DNA of 64,000 nt from Flavobacteriales bacterium. GTDB taxonomy: Bacteria; Bacteroidota; Bacteroidia; Flavobacteriales_F; PHOS-HE28. Made by a program: the position numbers and the translations under genes. Shown piece after piece: positions 7,672 to 15,373 of the stretch. The first letter of the stretch is position 1; every line of letters starts with the position of its first letter. Under the pieces are notes generated by a model, which saw only the letters and a list, made by a program, of their open reading frames with translations, was not told the origin of the DNA and did no database searches. Location of the stretch: positions 1,652,245 through 1,716,244 of the forward strand of contig JAMLHB010000001.1 of the NCBI GenBank assembly GCA_023957375.1, written 5' to 3'.

Positions 7672-8604
7672 ATGCCCACAGGCCAACAGGTTTACTTCCT
7701 TTCCGACTTCCACCTCGGTGTGCCCGACCATGAGGCCAGCACGGCGCGGGAAAAACGCATCGTCCGCTTTTTGGAGGAAGCTGCCAAGGACGCCACGGAG
7801 ATCCACATCCTGGGCGACCTGTTCGACATGTGGTTCGAGTACAAGCAGGTGGTGCCGCGCGGCTTTACCCGCCTGCTGGGGAAACTCTCCGAGCTGCACG
7901 ACCGGGGAATCCCCGTGCACATCCACATCGGCAACCACGACATGTGGGCCTTCGACTACCTGCCCAAGGAAACCGGTGTTACCCTGCATCAAGAACCGAT
8001 CGTGCGCGAATGGGATGGCAAGCGCCTGTACATCGGGCACGGCGACGGGCTCGGGCCGGGCGACCACGGCTACAAGTTCATCCGGAAAGTGTTCCGCAAC
8101 AAGCTGATGCAATGGTGCTTTGCACGGCTGCACCCCAATTTCGGTTTGGGCATCGCGCATTTCTGGAGCGACCGCAGCAGGAAGAAGAACTACGAGAACG
8201 ACCGCATGTGGTTAGGTGCGGACAAGGAATGGCTGGTGCAGTATTGCAATGGGCTGCTGGAGAAGGAGCACTACGACTACTTCATTTTCGGGCACCGGCA
8301 TTTGCCGGTGGACATGGAACTCGTTCCCGCAGGGTCCGCAGGGCGAGACCCTGCGGGAGTTGCGGGGATGATGACCTCAGGGTCCCCTGCGGGAGACCCT
8401 GAGGGAGCAACCATGGAACTCGTCCCGGCAGGGTCCGCTACGCGTGACCCTGCGGGAACGAGTTCCCGGTACATCAACCTCGGCGATTGGATCACACACT
8501 TTACCTACGCCGTGTTTGACGGGGAGGAAATGAAGCTGATGAAGCGCGAGGGGAATGGATCGCTGAGTGCGGACCGCAGGATCAGCGGGGGGCCAGCGGA
8601 GTAG
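7672..8604 (+). CDS. lpxH: UDP-2,3-diacylglucosamine diphosphatase-like metallophosphatase
   Basis: LpxH removes UMP from UDP-2,3-diacylglucosamine to give lipid X, a lipid A precursor, at the inner membrane. The 310-residue protein has the metallophosphoesterase motifs in order: FLSDFHLG (DxH), ILGDLFDMW (GDxxD), HIGNHDMW (GNHD), YIGHGDGLGPGD and FIFGHRHLP (GHxH). ATG 7672 begins directly before the first strand; the longer frame to 7570 would run through M1-tail remnant 3. Residues 215-265 (8314-8466) are a 51-residue in-frame insert made of palindromic DNA; without it the protein would be about 259 residues, close to the family norm. The lpxH name is by similarity; Bacteroidota carry several related phosphatases. 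Confidence 0.85.
   Translation: MPTGQQVYFLSDFHLGVPDHEASTAREKRIVRFLEEAAKDATEIHILGDLFDMWFEYKQVVPRGFTRLLGKLSELHDRGIPVHIHIGNHDMWAFDYLPKETGVTLHQEPIVREWDGKRLYIGHGDGLGPGDHGYKFIRKVFRNKLMQWCFARLHPNFGLGIAHFWSDRSRKKNYENDRMWLGADKEWLVQYCNGLLEKEHYDYFIFGHRHLPVDMELVPAGSAGRDPAGVAGMMTSGSPAGDPEGATMELVPAGSATRDPAGTSSRYINLGDWITHFTYAVFDGEEMKLMKREGNGSLSADRRISGGPAE
8314..8466 (+). repeat. Protein-coding palindromic insert inside lpxH
   Basis: The 153 bases are built of three related hairpins. Unit A: arm 8317-8336 with a partial arm 8347-8359. Unit B centres on CCTCAGGGTC and GACCCTGAGG. Unit C: arms 8416-8435 and 8446-8465, nearly complementary over 20 bases around a 10-base loop. Units A and C both open with GGAACTCGT and encode MELVPAGSA, followed by RDPAG. 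The insert keeps the reading frame and lies between the GHRH metal motif and the conserved RYINLGDW strand. Confidence 0.85.
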
Positions 8605-8686
8605 GGCGCAGGGCGTAGTTCGTGGGATATAGGGCACGGTAGCTACACCCTTCCTATGCTGATCCCTCCGAAGAACGAACGGCCTA

Positions 8687-9688
8687 TCACTTCCCTCCCC
8701 AGCGTTCCACCAGGTCAACCAGGCGGGCGCTGTAACCGTACTCATTGTCGTACCAGCCCATGATCTTCACCATGTTGCCCACCACGCTGGTGAGCTTAGC
8801 GTCGAAGATGCAGCTGGCGGGGTCACCCACGATGTCGATGCCCACAATGGGATCCTCGGTGTAGCGCAAGACGCCCTTCATGCGGCCCTCCGCCAATTCC
8901 TTGAAGTGCGCGTTGATCTCCTTCTCGGTCTTCAGGCTCTTCACGCGGCAGGCGATGTCGGTGATCGAGCCATCGGGCACGGGCACGCGGATGCCGGTGC
9001 CGCCGAGCTTGCCTTCGAACTTGGGCAGCACGCGGGTAACGGCCTTTGCAGCGCCGGTGGTGGTGGGAATGATGCTGACGGCGGCAGCACGCGCGCGGCG
9101 CAGGTCGCGGTGCGGGGCATCGTGCAGGCGCTGGTCGCTGGTGTATGCATGCACTGTGCTGATGAAGCCGTCCTCAATGCCGCACACTTCATCCAGGCCG
9201 ACGATCATGGGCGCTGCACAGTTCGTGGTGCAGCTCGCATTGCTGATGATGTCGTCCGGGCCGTCCAACACTTCATCATTGATGCCGAGCACAACGGTCT
9301 TGGTGGTTTTGTCCTTGGCAGGAGCTGAAAGCAACACCTTTCGTGCCCCGGCCTTCAGGTGCGCCGTGGCCAGTTCGCGGGTGAGGAAATGCCCGGTGCT
9401 CTCGATCACCACGTCAATGTCGAGTTCCTTCCACGGCAGCTTCGCGGGATCCTGCTCGGCGAAGAGCGCGATCTTTCGGCCACCGACCACCAGGTGCTTG
9501 GCATCGTGGGCCACCTGCTCCTGGTTCACTCCGTGTACGGAATCATACTTGAACAGGTGCGCAAGCGTTGCCGGGTCCGTGAGGTCATTGGCGGCCACAA
9601 GCTCGATGTCGTTCCGTTGCAACAGAATGCGTGAAGTAATGCGGCCGATGCGGCCAAAGCCATTGATGGCGACTCGGATCTTGGGCAT
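8687..9688 (-). CDS. gapA: Glyceraldehyde-3-phosphate dehydrogenase, type I
   Basis: This glycolytic enzyme oxidises glyceraldehyde 3-phosphate to 1,3-bisphosphoglycerate with NAD. The 333 residues are standard length. The N-terminal NAD fold shows INGFGRIGRI; the catalytic motif SNASCTTNC carries the nucleophilic cysteine, and IIPTTTGAAKAV and WYDNEYGYS follow. Asp in the segment ELVAANDLTD favours NAD over NADP. It runs towards lpxH (convergent, 82 bases apart). lipA lies upstream on the same strand at 63 bases, so co-transcription is possible. I see no clear -7 box directly before it. Confidence 0.97.
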   Translation of the reverse strand: MPKIRVAINGFGRIGRITSRILLQRNDIELVAANDLTDPATLAHLFKYDSVHGVNQEQVAHDAKHLVVGGRKIALFAEQDPAKLPWKELDIDVVIESTGHFLTRELATAHLKAGARKVLLSAPAKDKTTKTVVLGINDEVLDGPDDIISNASCTTNCAAPMIVGLDEVCGIEDGFISTVHAYTSDQRLHDAPHRDLRRARAAAVSIIPTTTGAAKAVTRVLPKFEGKLGGTGIRVPVPDGSITDIACRVKSLKTEKEINAHFKELAEGRMKGVLRYTEDPIVGIDIVGDPASCIFDAKLTSVVGNMVKIMGWYDNEYGYSARLVDLVERWGGK

Positions 9689-9751
9689 GTGATGATGGTG
9701 GTTGGAGGGTCGATACAGGAACAGATTGCAACGTGAACGGTTCGCGGAGCC

Positions 9752-10627
9752 TCATTCGGCATGTTTCCAAGCGCGGTAGCTGCTGCGCACCAAGGGCCCG
9801 CTTTCCACAAAGAGGAAGCCGCGCTTCACGCCTTCTTCCTTGAACATTTTGAAGCGATCCGGGTGGGAGAATTCCACCACGGGCAAGTGTTTCTTGGTGG
9901 GCTGCAGGTACTGGCCAATGGTGACCACATCGCAACCCACGCTGCACAGGTCGTCCATGGTTTCCAGCACTTCATGGTCCGCTTCACCCAAACCGAGCAT
10001 GATGCCGCTTTTGGTGCGCAGACCGGCTTTTTTAGCGCGCATCAGCACTTCCAGGCTGCGATCGTACTTGGCCTGCACGCGCACCTTGCGGGTGAGCCGG
10101 CGCACGGTTTCCACGTTATGGCTGAGCACTTCGGGCCGCTCGGCCAGCACGGTAGCCAGGTTGTGCCATTCCCCCTTGAAGTCGGGAATGAGCGTTTCCA
10201 GTTTGGTTTCCGGACAGCGCCGTCGCACCGAACGGATGGTGCGCGCCCAGATGTCCGAGCCGCCATCCTTGAGGTCATCGCGGTCCACGGAGGTGATCAC
10301 GCAGTGCTTCACGCCCATGAGTTCCACGGAGCGTGAAACACGGGCAGGCTCAAACGGATCAGGTGCCTCAGGCCTACCGGTGGCCACGTTGCAAAATCCG
10401 CACGAACGGGTACATACGTTGCCCAGGATCATGAAGGTGGCCGAGCCTGCGCCCCAGCATTCAGCGATGTTGGGGCAGTGGCCGCTCTGGCAGATGGTGT
10501 GCAGCTTGTGCTCATCCACGATGGACCGCACCTGCTTGTACTTGCCGCCGCCGGGGAGTTTTACGCGCAGCCATTCGGGTTTGCGGCGGGGTGCTTCGGC
10601 CGTGGTGGTCTCCATGCTTTCGTTCAT
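9752..10627 (-). CDS. lipA: Lipoyl synthase
   Basis: LipA is a radical SAM enzyme that inserts two sulfurs into octanoyl groups on lipoyl domains of 2-oxoacid dehydrogenases and the glycine cleavage system. The 291 residues contain the auxiliary cluster cysteines in [13 protein letters not shown] and the SAM cluster motif CTRSCGFC. Later segments [20 protein letters not shown] and GLGE match the family. The C-terminal [10 protein letters not shown] is the usual end. The first in-frame ATG at 10627 gives an N-terminus of normal length. The start overlaps the stop of the upstream beta-rich protein by four bases. Confidence 0.97.
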   Translation of the reverse strand: MNESMETTTAEAPRRKPEWLRVKLPGGGKYKQVRSIVDEHKLHTICQSGHCPNIAECWGAGSATFMILGNVCTRSCGFCNVATGRPEAPDPFEPARVSRSVELMGVKHCVITSVDRDDLKDGGSDIWARTIRSVRRRCPETKLETLIPDFKGEWHNLATVLAERPEVLSHNVETVRRLTRKVRVQAKYDRSLEVLMRAKKAGLRTKSGIMLGLGEADHEVLETMDDLCSVGCDVVTIGQYLQPTKKHLPVVEFSHPDRFKMFKEEGVKRGFLFVESGPLVRSSYRAWKHAE

Positions 10628-11385
10628 CGGATGGCTTTGGCACCAAAGTGCATCGCCACATAGAATTCCAGAAAAAACTGCTTGTTGTGATCTTCCGCTT
10701 CCAAGGTGGCCATCTGGGGAAGCTTCGCCCCATAGGCATCCATGGTAACGCCGGCCTCCAAGGCGCGGATGCCGGTGTTGTTGCCGGCATATTCAAAATT
10801 GAACGCGAACCGGCCAAAGGCTCCCGGGTACAGCTTTATCTCGCCCAAGCCCTTGAACCAGGAGGCCCGGCCGAAGATGTTGTCCGCGAAGTGCTTCGCC
10901 GGGTCGTAGCGTTCGGTTACAATGTACTGGTAGGGGAACGCCGGCTTGCCGATCTGCAGGTACACCGGCTTGAGCAGCCCCAGTGATGGCCCAATGCCCC
11001 AGACGTAGTTCACTTCCACCCCGCTGCGCCTCACCTTCTCCGCAATACGGTGCTTGCGCCCGTAGGTGGGCCGTACCACAACCATGCTGTTGAGCTTCCC
11101 ATAGAAATAGCCCCGCGCGTCCTGGTAGTTGGGATTGAAGCTCTTTACCTCCTTGGGGTGCTTCATCGACACGACGTCGATGCCCAGCATGTGGCGGTCC
11201 TTGGCCGTGGCGTACTTGCCGTATTGGAAAGTGATCCCCCATCCATCGCCGTGGATCAACGGCCCCCCATAGAACTCATGCGAGTAAAGGGTACGCCCGG
11301 CCTCATCGTACACGCTTTGCTGCGCCTGGCCATGCACGGCGGCGGCCGAAAGCAAGGGGACCAGGAAGAGCAACCTGTTGGCCAT
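10624..11385 (-). CDS. Conserved Bacteroidota exported protein, beta-rich, function unknown
   Basis: A 253-residue protein with a signal peptide ([20 protein letters not shown]). The body has many aromatic and alternating residues ([48 protein letters not shown]) and ends with a strand-like segment, [12 protein letters not shown]. This suggests a small outer-membrane beta-barrel or a periplasmic beta protein. I recognise it as a type widespread in Bacteroidota with no assigned role. The frame is open to 11460, but the ATG at 11385 starts directly at the signal peptide. Its stop overlaps the lipA start, so the two are coupled, though a functional link is not evident. Confidence 0.75.
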   Translation of the reverse strand: MANRLLFLVPLLSAAAVHGQAQQSVYDEAGRTLYSHEFYGGPLIHGDGWGITFQYGKYATAKDRHMLGIDVVSMKHPKEVKSFNPNYQDARGYFYGKLNSMVVVRPTYGRKHRIAEKVRRSGVEVNYVWGIGPSLGLLKPVYLQIGKPAFPYQYIVTERYDPAKHFADNIFGRASWFKGLGEIKLYPGAFGRFAFNFEYAGNNTGIRALEAGVTMDAYGAKLPQMATLEAEDHNKQFFLEFYVAMHFGAKAIR

Positions 11386-11447
11386 GGATCGAGTGTTCAA
11401 AGCTACGGAGGAAGAACGCCAACCGTTCCCTTTCGTTCCTTCGCACC

Positions 11448-11855
11448 ATGGATACCGCACATGTCAAATACCTCGGCGGCTTGCGAACCGAGGCCGTCCA
11501 CCTTCGCAGTGGAAGCACGATCAACACCGATGCACCCATAGATAATCACGGCAAGGGGGAGGCCTTCTCACCCACCGACCTGATGAGCACCTCACTGGCC
11601 TGCTGCATGATGACCCTGATGGGAATTGCAGCCGAGGCGCACAAGATCGACCTGAACGGTTTGGAAGCACGGGTGGTGAAGCACATGGCCGCCAATCCGC
11701 GCCGGGTGGACCGCATCGAACTTGCCTTCACCTTGAACGGCAGCCAGTTGGACCGGCACCAACGGGAACTCTTGGAACATGCTGCACGCACCTGCCCGGT
11801 TGCCATGAGCTTGGGAAAGGGCTTGGCACAGGAGGTAACGTTCAGCTACAAGTAA
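11448..11855 (+). CDS. OsmC family peroxiredoxin-like protein
   Basis: A 135-residue OsmC/Ohr fold protein. Members reduce organic or fatty-acid hydroperoxides with two cysteines. Here one lies in the central helix (MSTSLACCMMTLMG, two adjacent Cys) and another in RTCPVAMSLGKG, the positions expected for the YhfA/OsmC subgroup. GEAFSPTDLMSTSL is the conserved lead into the helix. The start at 11448 is 62 bases from the divergent exported protein. A hairpin at 11872-11893 ends the unit. A second, distinct OsmC protein lies at 61946. Confidence 0.9.
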   Translation: MDTAHVKYLGGLRTEAVHLRSGSTINTDAPIDNHGKGEAFSPTDLMSTSLACCMMTLMGIAAEAHKIDLNGLEARVVKHMAANPRRVDRIELAFTLNGSQLDRHQRELLEHAARTCPVAMSLGKGLAQEVTFSYK

Positions 11856-11871
11856 CCGCTTGAAACGGGAA

Positions 11872-11893
11872 AGCCCGGCGCTTGGCCCGGGCT
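11872..11893. terminator. Bidirectional hairpin between osmC-like gene and small lipoprotein
   Basis: AGCCCGG at 11872-11878 pairs perfectly with CCGGGCT at 11887-11893 across an 8-base loop. It lies between convergent stops at 11855 and 11914, where a shared terminator is expected. Confidence 0.65.
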
Positions 11894-11913
11894 CGGGGGA
11901 AATCCGGGGCCGT

Positions 11914-12042
11914 TCAGCTCGGCTGTTCCACGGCCGGCTGTGCCGCGTGCCCGTAAGCCGGGCATGAGTGCACGCTCTTGCACGCACTGAACAGAAAGCT
12001 CGAAACGGCAAGGATCGCCAATACCTTTAAGACCTTTTTCAT
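11914..12042 (-). CDS. Small lipoprotein, 42 residues
   Basis: This short gene encodes MKKVLKVLAILAVSSFLFSA then CKS, with a textbook lipoprotein signal: basic N-terminus, hydrophobic core and lipobox FSAC with Cys21. The mature peptide is only about 22 residues and contains a second Cys and a His (VHSCPAYGH). It ends at TGA 11914-11916. A perfect -7 box (TAATTTTG on this strand at 12069-12076) lies 27 bases upstream of the ATG, and a terminator follows, so it looks like an independent gene. Function is unknown. Confidence 0.75.
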   Translation of the reverse strand: MKKVLKVLAILAVSSFLFSACKSVHSCPAYGHAAQPAVEQPS

Positions 12043-12068
12043 CGTTGGTTGACGGTGTATCAACGCAT

Positions 12069-12076
12069 CAAAATTA
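12069..12076 (-). promoter_or_regulatory. Putative -7 box for the small lipoprotein gene
   Basis: On the minus strand the sequence is TAATTTTG, an exact TAnnTTTG match, 27 bases before the start codon. A plausible -33 element is not evident. Confidence 0.5.
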
Positions 12077-12084
12077 GGCCCTAT

Positions 12085-12092
12085 TACCTTGG
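12085..12092 (+). promoter_or_regulatory. Possible -7 box for ung
   Basis: TACCTTGG has one mismatch to TAnnTTTG and lies 48 bases before the ung ATG. It overlaps the region of the divergent lipoprotein promoter, so the two may compete. Confidence 0.3.
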
Positions 12093-12139
12093 TGCGGCCG
12101 AAATTGTTTCAACGATCCCCTGGTGATCCCCGCAAGTCC

Positions 12140-12835
12140 ATGGACCCCGGCACCTTACCTCCACCCGACCTACCGGCCATCGACCCCGGTTGGGCAAAGC
12201 GCCTGCAAGCCGAGTTCAGTGCCCCATATTTCGCCGAGCTCAAGCAATTCCTCGTGGGGGAGCGATCCCGGCATACGGTGTACCCGCGGGGTAACGATAT
12301 CCTGCGTGCATTCCATGCACCGGCTTTCGGGGCGGTTCGCGTGGTGATCTTGGGGCAAGACCCCTACCACGGCCCCGGGCAGGCCCACGGGCTGTGCTTC
12401 TCGGTACCGAAAGGCATACCTCCGCCGCCCTCCTTGCAAAACATGATCAAGGAGATCCAACGGGACACCGGTGCAACCGCCTCCGGCAACGGTGACCTCA
12501 GCCACTGGGCCGAACAGGGGGTGCTGCTGCTGAACGCCACCCTTACCGTGCGTGCAGGCGAAGCCGCTTCACACCAGGGGCGCGGTTGGGAGCGCTTCAC
12601 CGATGCGGCCATTGCCGCGCTCTCATCCGGCCGCACCGGACTGATCTTCCTGCTGTGGGGTCGCCATGCGCAGGCCAAGGAAGCATTGATCCACCAGGAC
12701 CGCCACTATGTCCTGAAAGCTGCACATCCTTCGCCCTTGTCCGCCCACCGCGGCTTCTTGGGCTGCGGCCATTTCAGCGCCACCAACGAGATCCTCCAAG
12801 CACAAGGAGGGCGGCCGATCGATTGGAGCACCTGA
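12140..12835 (+). CDS. ung: Uracil-DNA glycosylase, family 1
   Basis: Ung excises uracil from DNA to start base-excision repair. The 231 residues carry the water-activating motif GQDPYHGPGQAHGLCFSV (catalytic Asp74) and the minor-groove loop HPSPLSAHRGFLGCGHFS (His196). PPPPSLQNM and GVLLLNATLTVRAG are also diagnostic. ATG 12140 starts a protein of normal length; upstream in-frame triplets (from 12089) would need a TTG start and add unrelated residues. The stop TGA overlaps the ATG of the barrel protein gene by one base. Confidence 0.96.
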   Translation: MDPGTLPPPDLPAIDPGWAKRLQAEFSAPYFAELKQFLVGERSRHTVYPRGNDILRAFHAPAFGAVRVVILGQDPYHGPGQAHGLCFSVPKGIPPPPSLQNMIKEIQRDTGATASGNGDLSHWAEQGVLLLNATLTVRAGEAASHQGRGWERFTDAAIAALSSGRTGLIFLLWGRHAQAKEALIHQDRHYVLKAAHPSPLSAHRGFLGCGHFSATNEILQAQGGRPIDWST

Positions 12836-14529
12836 TGCGCTGTCTTTCCACCTGGGCCGCCCTGCTGCTTGCGTTGACCCTCCACGGCCAACACCAGGTG
12901 CTGACCGTGCATGCGGACACCCTCTTGCCACGGGCATGGCGCGGTCCCTTCAAGGTGGACAGCGGGCAGGTGAAGCTGCGCATCGCCGAAGTGCGCAACC
13001 GCATGGTCGCGGAAGGCTTCCTGGCCGCCAACTGCGACACATGCACTACCAGGAACGATTCCGTGAAATGCTCCTTCCACGTGGGCCGGCAGTTCCGATG
13101 GGCGCGGTTGAGCGCGGGAGGAGTGCCCAAGGAGATCGCCAGCGCAACCGGCTTCCGCGAGCGTTTTTACAGCAACAGGCCCGTTACTCCAAAGCAAGTG
13201 GCCCGCCTGTTTGAAGGCTTGCTAAGCACCTGTGAAAACCACGGCTTCCCCTTTGCGTCGGTGGGCCTGGACAGCCTGGTTGAACGGCAAGGGGCATTGC
13301 ACGCCACCGTGGTGCTGGACAGGGGTCGTTTGGTGACCATCGACAGTGTGGTGGTGCGCGGAACCGCCCGCGTGAACCCGCGCTACCTCCAAGCATTCAT
13401 CGGCATCAAGCCAGGCGACCTTTACAACGAGGCCTTGGTGCAAGGGGTGGACAGCCGCACCCGCAGCCTTCCTTTCACATCCACGCGGCATCCGGCCTAC
13501 ATGCTCTTCAGCCCCGAGCAGGCCAAGCTGTACCTCTTCCTGGACGCCAAGCGTGCAAGCTTGTTCAACGGCATCCTTGGCCTGGCACAGGACCCCGGAA
13601 CGGGCAAGGTGAGGTTCACGGGTGACCTGGACCTCAAGCTGCGCAACGCCCTGCACCACGGCGAAGCCATCGACCTCAGCTGGAGGAGCCTGCAGGACAG
13701 GACCCAAGACCTGAAGATCGGCTTCAACTATCCCTTTGCCTTCAACACTCCCTTCGGTGCCGACCTCGGCTTGAAACTTTTCAAGCGGGACACCACCTTC
13801 TTGGAGGTGAACGCCCGCGCCGCCCTGGAATACCTGATGGGCCGGGGGGATAAGGTGCGCGTGTTCGTGAACAACAAAAGCAGCAAACGTTTGGGCCGGA
13901 TGATGGCCTTTGCGCCCGGGCTGGCCGATGTGAAGGTGGCCGCCTACGGCATCGGCATCCAGCGCGAGCGGTTCGACTACCGGTTCAATCCCCGGAAGGG
14001 CATCGGACTCGACATCGAAGCATCCGCAGGCAATAAACGCAGTTCCACCTCCACCTTTCCCGATTCGGCGGTGGCCGTGCACCGCAGCATCCAATACGAG
14101 ATCAACGGCCAGGTGGCCTGGCACATCCCGGTAGGCAAGCGCGGAACCGTGCGATTGGCGGCACAAGGGGGCGGCATGTTGAACGACAAGCTGTACGCCA
14201 ACGAACTCTTCCGCATCGGCGGCAACCGCAGCCTGCGTGGCATGAACGAGGCCTCCATTTACAGTTCCGCCTTTGCCATCGGCACCGTGGAATACCGGTT
14301 CCTGTTCGAGGAGAACAGCAACCTTTTCCTCTTCGCCGACCAAGGCTGGTGGGAGGACCAAAGCCGCTCCCCGCTGCTTTCCGACACCCCGTCGGGATTC
14401 GGCCTTGGCACCAGCTTCGAAACCAAGGCCGGCATCTTCTCCGTCAGCTATGCCTTGGGTCGGCAGTTCAACAACCCCGTGGAACTGCGCAACGGCAAAG
14501 TGCACTTCGGTTTCAGCAGCCTGTTCTGA
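12835..14529 (+). CDS. BamA/TamA-family outer-membrane protein
   Basis: A 564-residue protein with a signal peptide (CLSTWAALLLALTLHGQ). Residues about 30-210 look like POTRA-type domains (VTIDSVVVRGTARVNPRYLQ). The rest is a C-terminal 16-strand barrel of the bacterial surface antigen type, with the diagnostic run GGNRSLRGMNEASI and later VEYRFLFEENSNLFLFADQG, ending in a terminal strand KVHFGFSSLF. TamA-like members help insert or export outer-membrane material. It has fewer POTRA domains than BamA (which usually has five), so it is not the main Bam subunit. The start codon overlaps the ung stop, and a 10-bp-stem hairpin follows. Confidence 0.85.
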   Translation: MRCLSTWAALLLALTLHGQHQVLTVHADTLLPRAWRGPFKVDSGQVKLRIAEVRNRMVAEGFLAANCDTCTTRNDSVKCSFHVGRQFRWARLSAGGVPKEIASATGFRERFYSNRPVTPKQVARLFEGLLSTCENHGFPFASVGLDSLVERQGALHATVVLDRGRLVTIDSVVVRGTARVNPRYLQAFIGIKPGDLYNEALVQGVDSRTRSLPFTSTRHPAYMLFSPEQAKLYLFLDAKRASLFNGILGLAQDPGTGKVRFTGDLDLKLRNALHHGEAIDLSWRSLQDRTQDLKIGFNYPFAFNTPFGADLGLKLFKRDTTFLEVNARAALEYLMGRGDKVRVFVNNKSSKRLGRMMAFAPGLADVKVAAYGIGIQRERFDYRFNPRKGIGLDIEASAGNKRSSTSTFPDSAVAVHRSIQYEINGQVAWHIPVGKRGTVRLAAQGGGMLNDKLYANELFRIGGNRSLRGMNEASIYSSAFAIGTVEYRFLFEENSNLFLFADQGWWEDQSRSPLLSDTPSGFGLGTSFETKAGIFSVSYALGRQFNNPVELRNGKVHFGFSSLF

Positions 14530-14576
14530 GCACGCCTGGGCGGTGCTACCCGCCCCATGGTGATAAGTCCGCACCC

Positions 14577-14604
14577 GGCGTTGCGGGGCCGGGTCCGCAA
14601 CGCC
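14577..14604 (+). terminator. Perfect 10-bp inverted repeat after the barrel gene
   Basis: GGCGTTGCGG at 14577-14586 pairs fully with CCGCAACGCC at 14595-14604 around an 8-base loop. It is strong and GC-rich but is not followed by a T-run. Confidence 0.6.
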
Positions 14605-14663
14605 CGCATCTTCGCTGCTGCCCTGCCAAACATGGGAAGCCTCCGCAACGTTCAAACCCGGCA

Positions 14664-15302
14664 ATGCGCCCCATGAAGCCTTTGTTGGCCGCTGTCCTGA
14701 TCGGTGCATCCTTGTCCTCCGCAGCCCAGTCGGGCACGGACCTGGCCATGGCCGCCAAGCCCAACAAACAGGTATTGGCGGACTTTCTGCTGGAATGGAT
14801 GCGGGCGCGGTACCCCTCCGCCCCTTCGGAGGGATGTGTGCTGTATGTCTCCGCCAAGAGCCAGCGCATGTACTATGTGAGGGACCATGAACTGGAAGGT
14901 GAATACGTCATCAGCACCGCACGCAACGGGTTGGGTGAACAGGCCAACAGCAACCAAACACCCCAGGGCCTGCACCGCGTGGTGCGAAAGTTCGGTGCGG
15001 GCGTCCCCCCGTTCGGCATTTTCAAGGCCCGTCAATTCACCACGGAAATAGCCCGGCCGGACAGTGGCCGCGGCGATCTGATCACATCGCGCATCCTCTG
15101 GCTGGACGGGCTGGAGCCTGGCGTGAACGAAGGCCCCGGGCAAGATAGCATGCAACGGGGCATTTATATCCACGGCACTGCAGACGAGGCCTCGCTGGGC
15201 AGGCCCAGTTCCCACGGCTGCATCCACATGCGCAACAACGACATCATCCGGCTGTTCGACCAAGTACCCATCGGCACCCTTGTGGTGATCTTGGACAATT
15301 GA
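14664..15302 (+). CDS. L,D-transpeptidase (YkuD-type), murein family
   Basis: A 212-residue exported protein with signal peptide MRPMKPLLAAVLIGASLSSA. The YkuD domain spans about residues 55-210: it opens with LYVSAKSQRMYYVRDHELEG, passes YVISTARNGLG and TPQGLHRV, and ends with the catalytic block YIHGTADEASLGRPSSHGC followed by IHM. Such enzymes form 3-3 cross-links in peptidoglycan or attach proteins to it. Catalytic Cys and His are present; the usual SHGC(I/V)R arginine is His here. Its stop overlaps possible upstream starts of rmuC, but the preferred rmuC start lies 72 bases beyond. Confidence 0.88.
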   Translation: MRPMKPLLAAVLIGASLSSAAQSGTDLAMAAKPNKQVLADFLLEWMRARYPSAPSEGCVLYVSAKSQRMYYVRDHELEGEYVISTARNGLGEQANSNQTPQGLHRVVRKFGAGVPPFGIFKARQFTTEIARPDSGRGDLITSRILWLDGLEPGVNEGPGQDSMQRGIYIHGTADEASLGRPSSHGCIHMRNNDIIRLFDQVPIGTLVVILDN

Positions 15303-15361
15303 CGACCGCTGGCAGGTGCGCTCCCCTGCCGCGGGATCGAAACTGCCGGGCAGCCCGCCAC

Positions 15362-15369
15362 TACCTTAG
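15362..15369 (+). promoter_or_regulatory. Possible -7 box before rmuC
   Basis: TACCTTAG, one mismatch from consensus, ends five bases before the preferred rmuC ATG. Several genes here have this TACCTTnG box close to the start codon. Confidence 0.3.
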
Positions 15370-15373
15370 CGCC

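Noticed and set aside
12586..12834. Upstream extension of the barrel protein frame into ung
   Set aside because: The extension lies fully inside ung; the signal peptide begins at 12835 where the ATGA overlap occurs.
13222..14709. 495-codon minus-strand frame opposite the BamA/TamA-like gene
   Set aside because: Composition is that of an antisense shadow (Val/His/Gln-rich), with no signal or domain, whereas the plus strand encodes a clear barrel protein.
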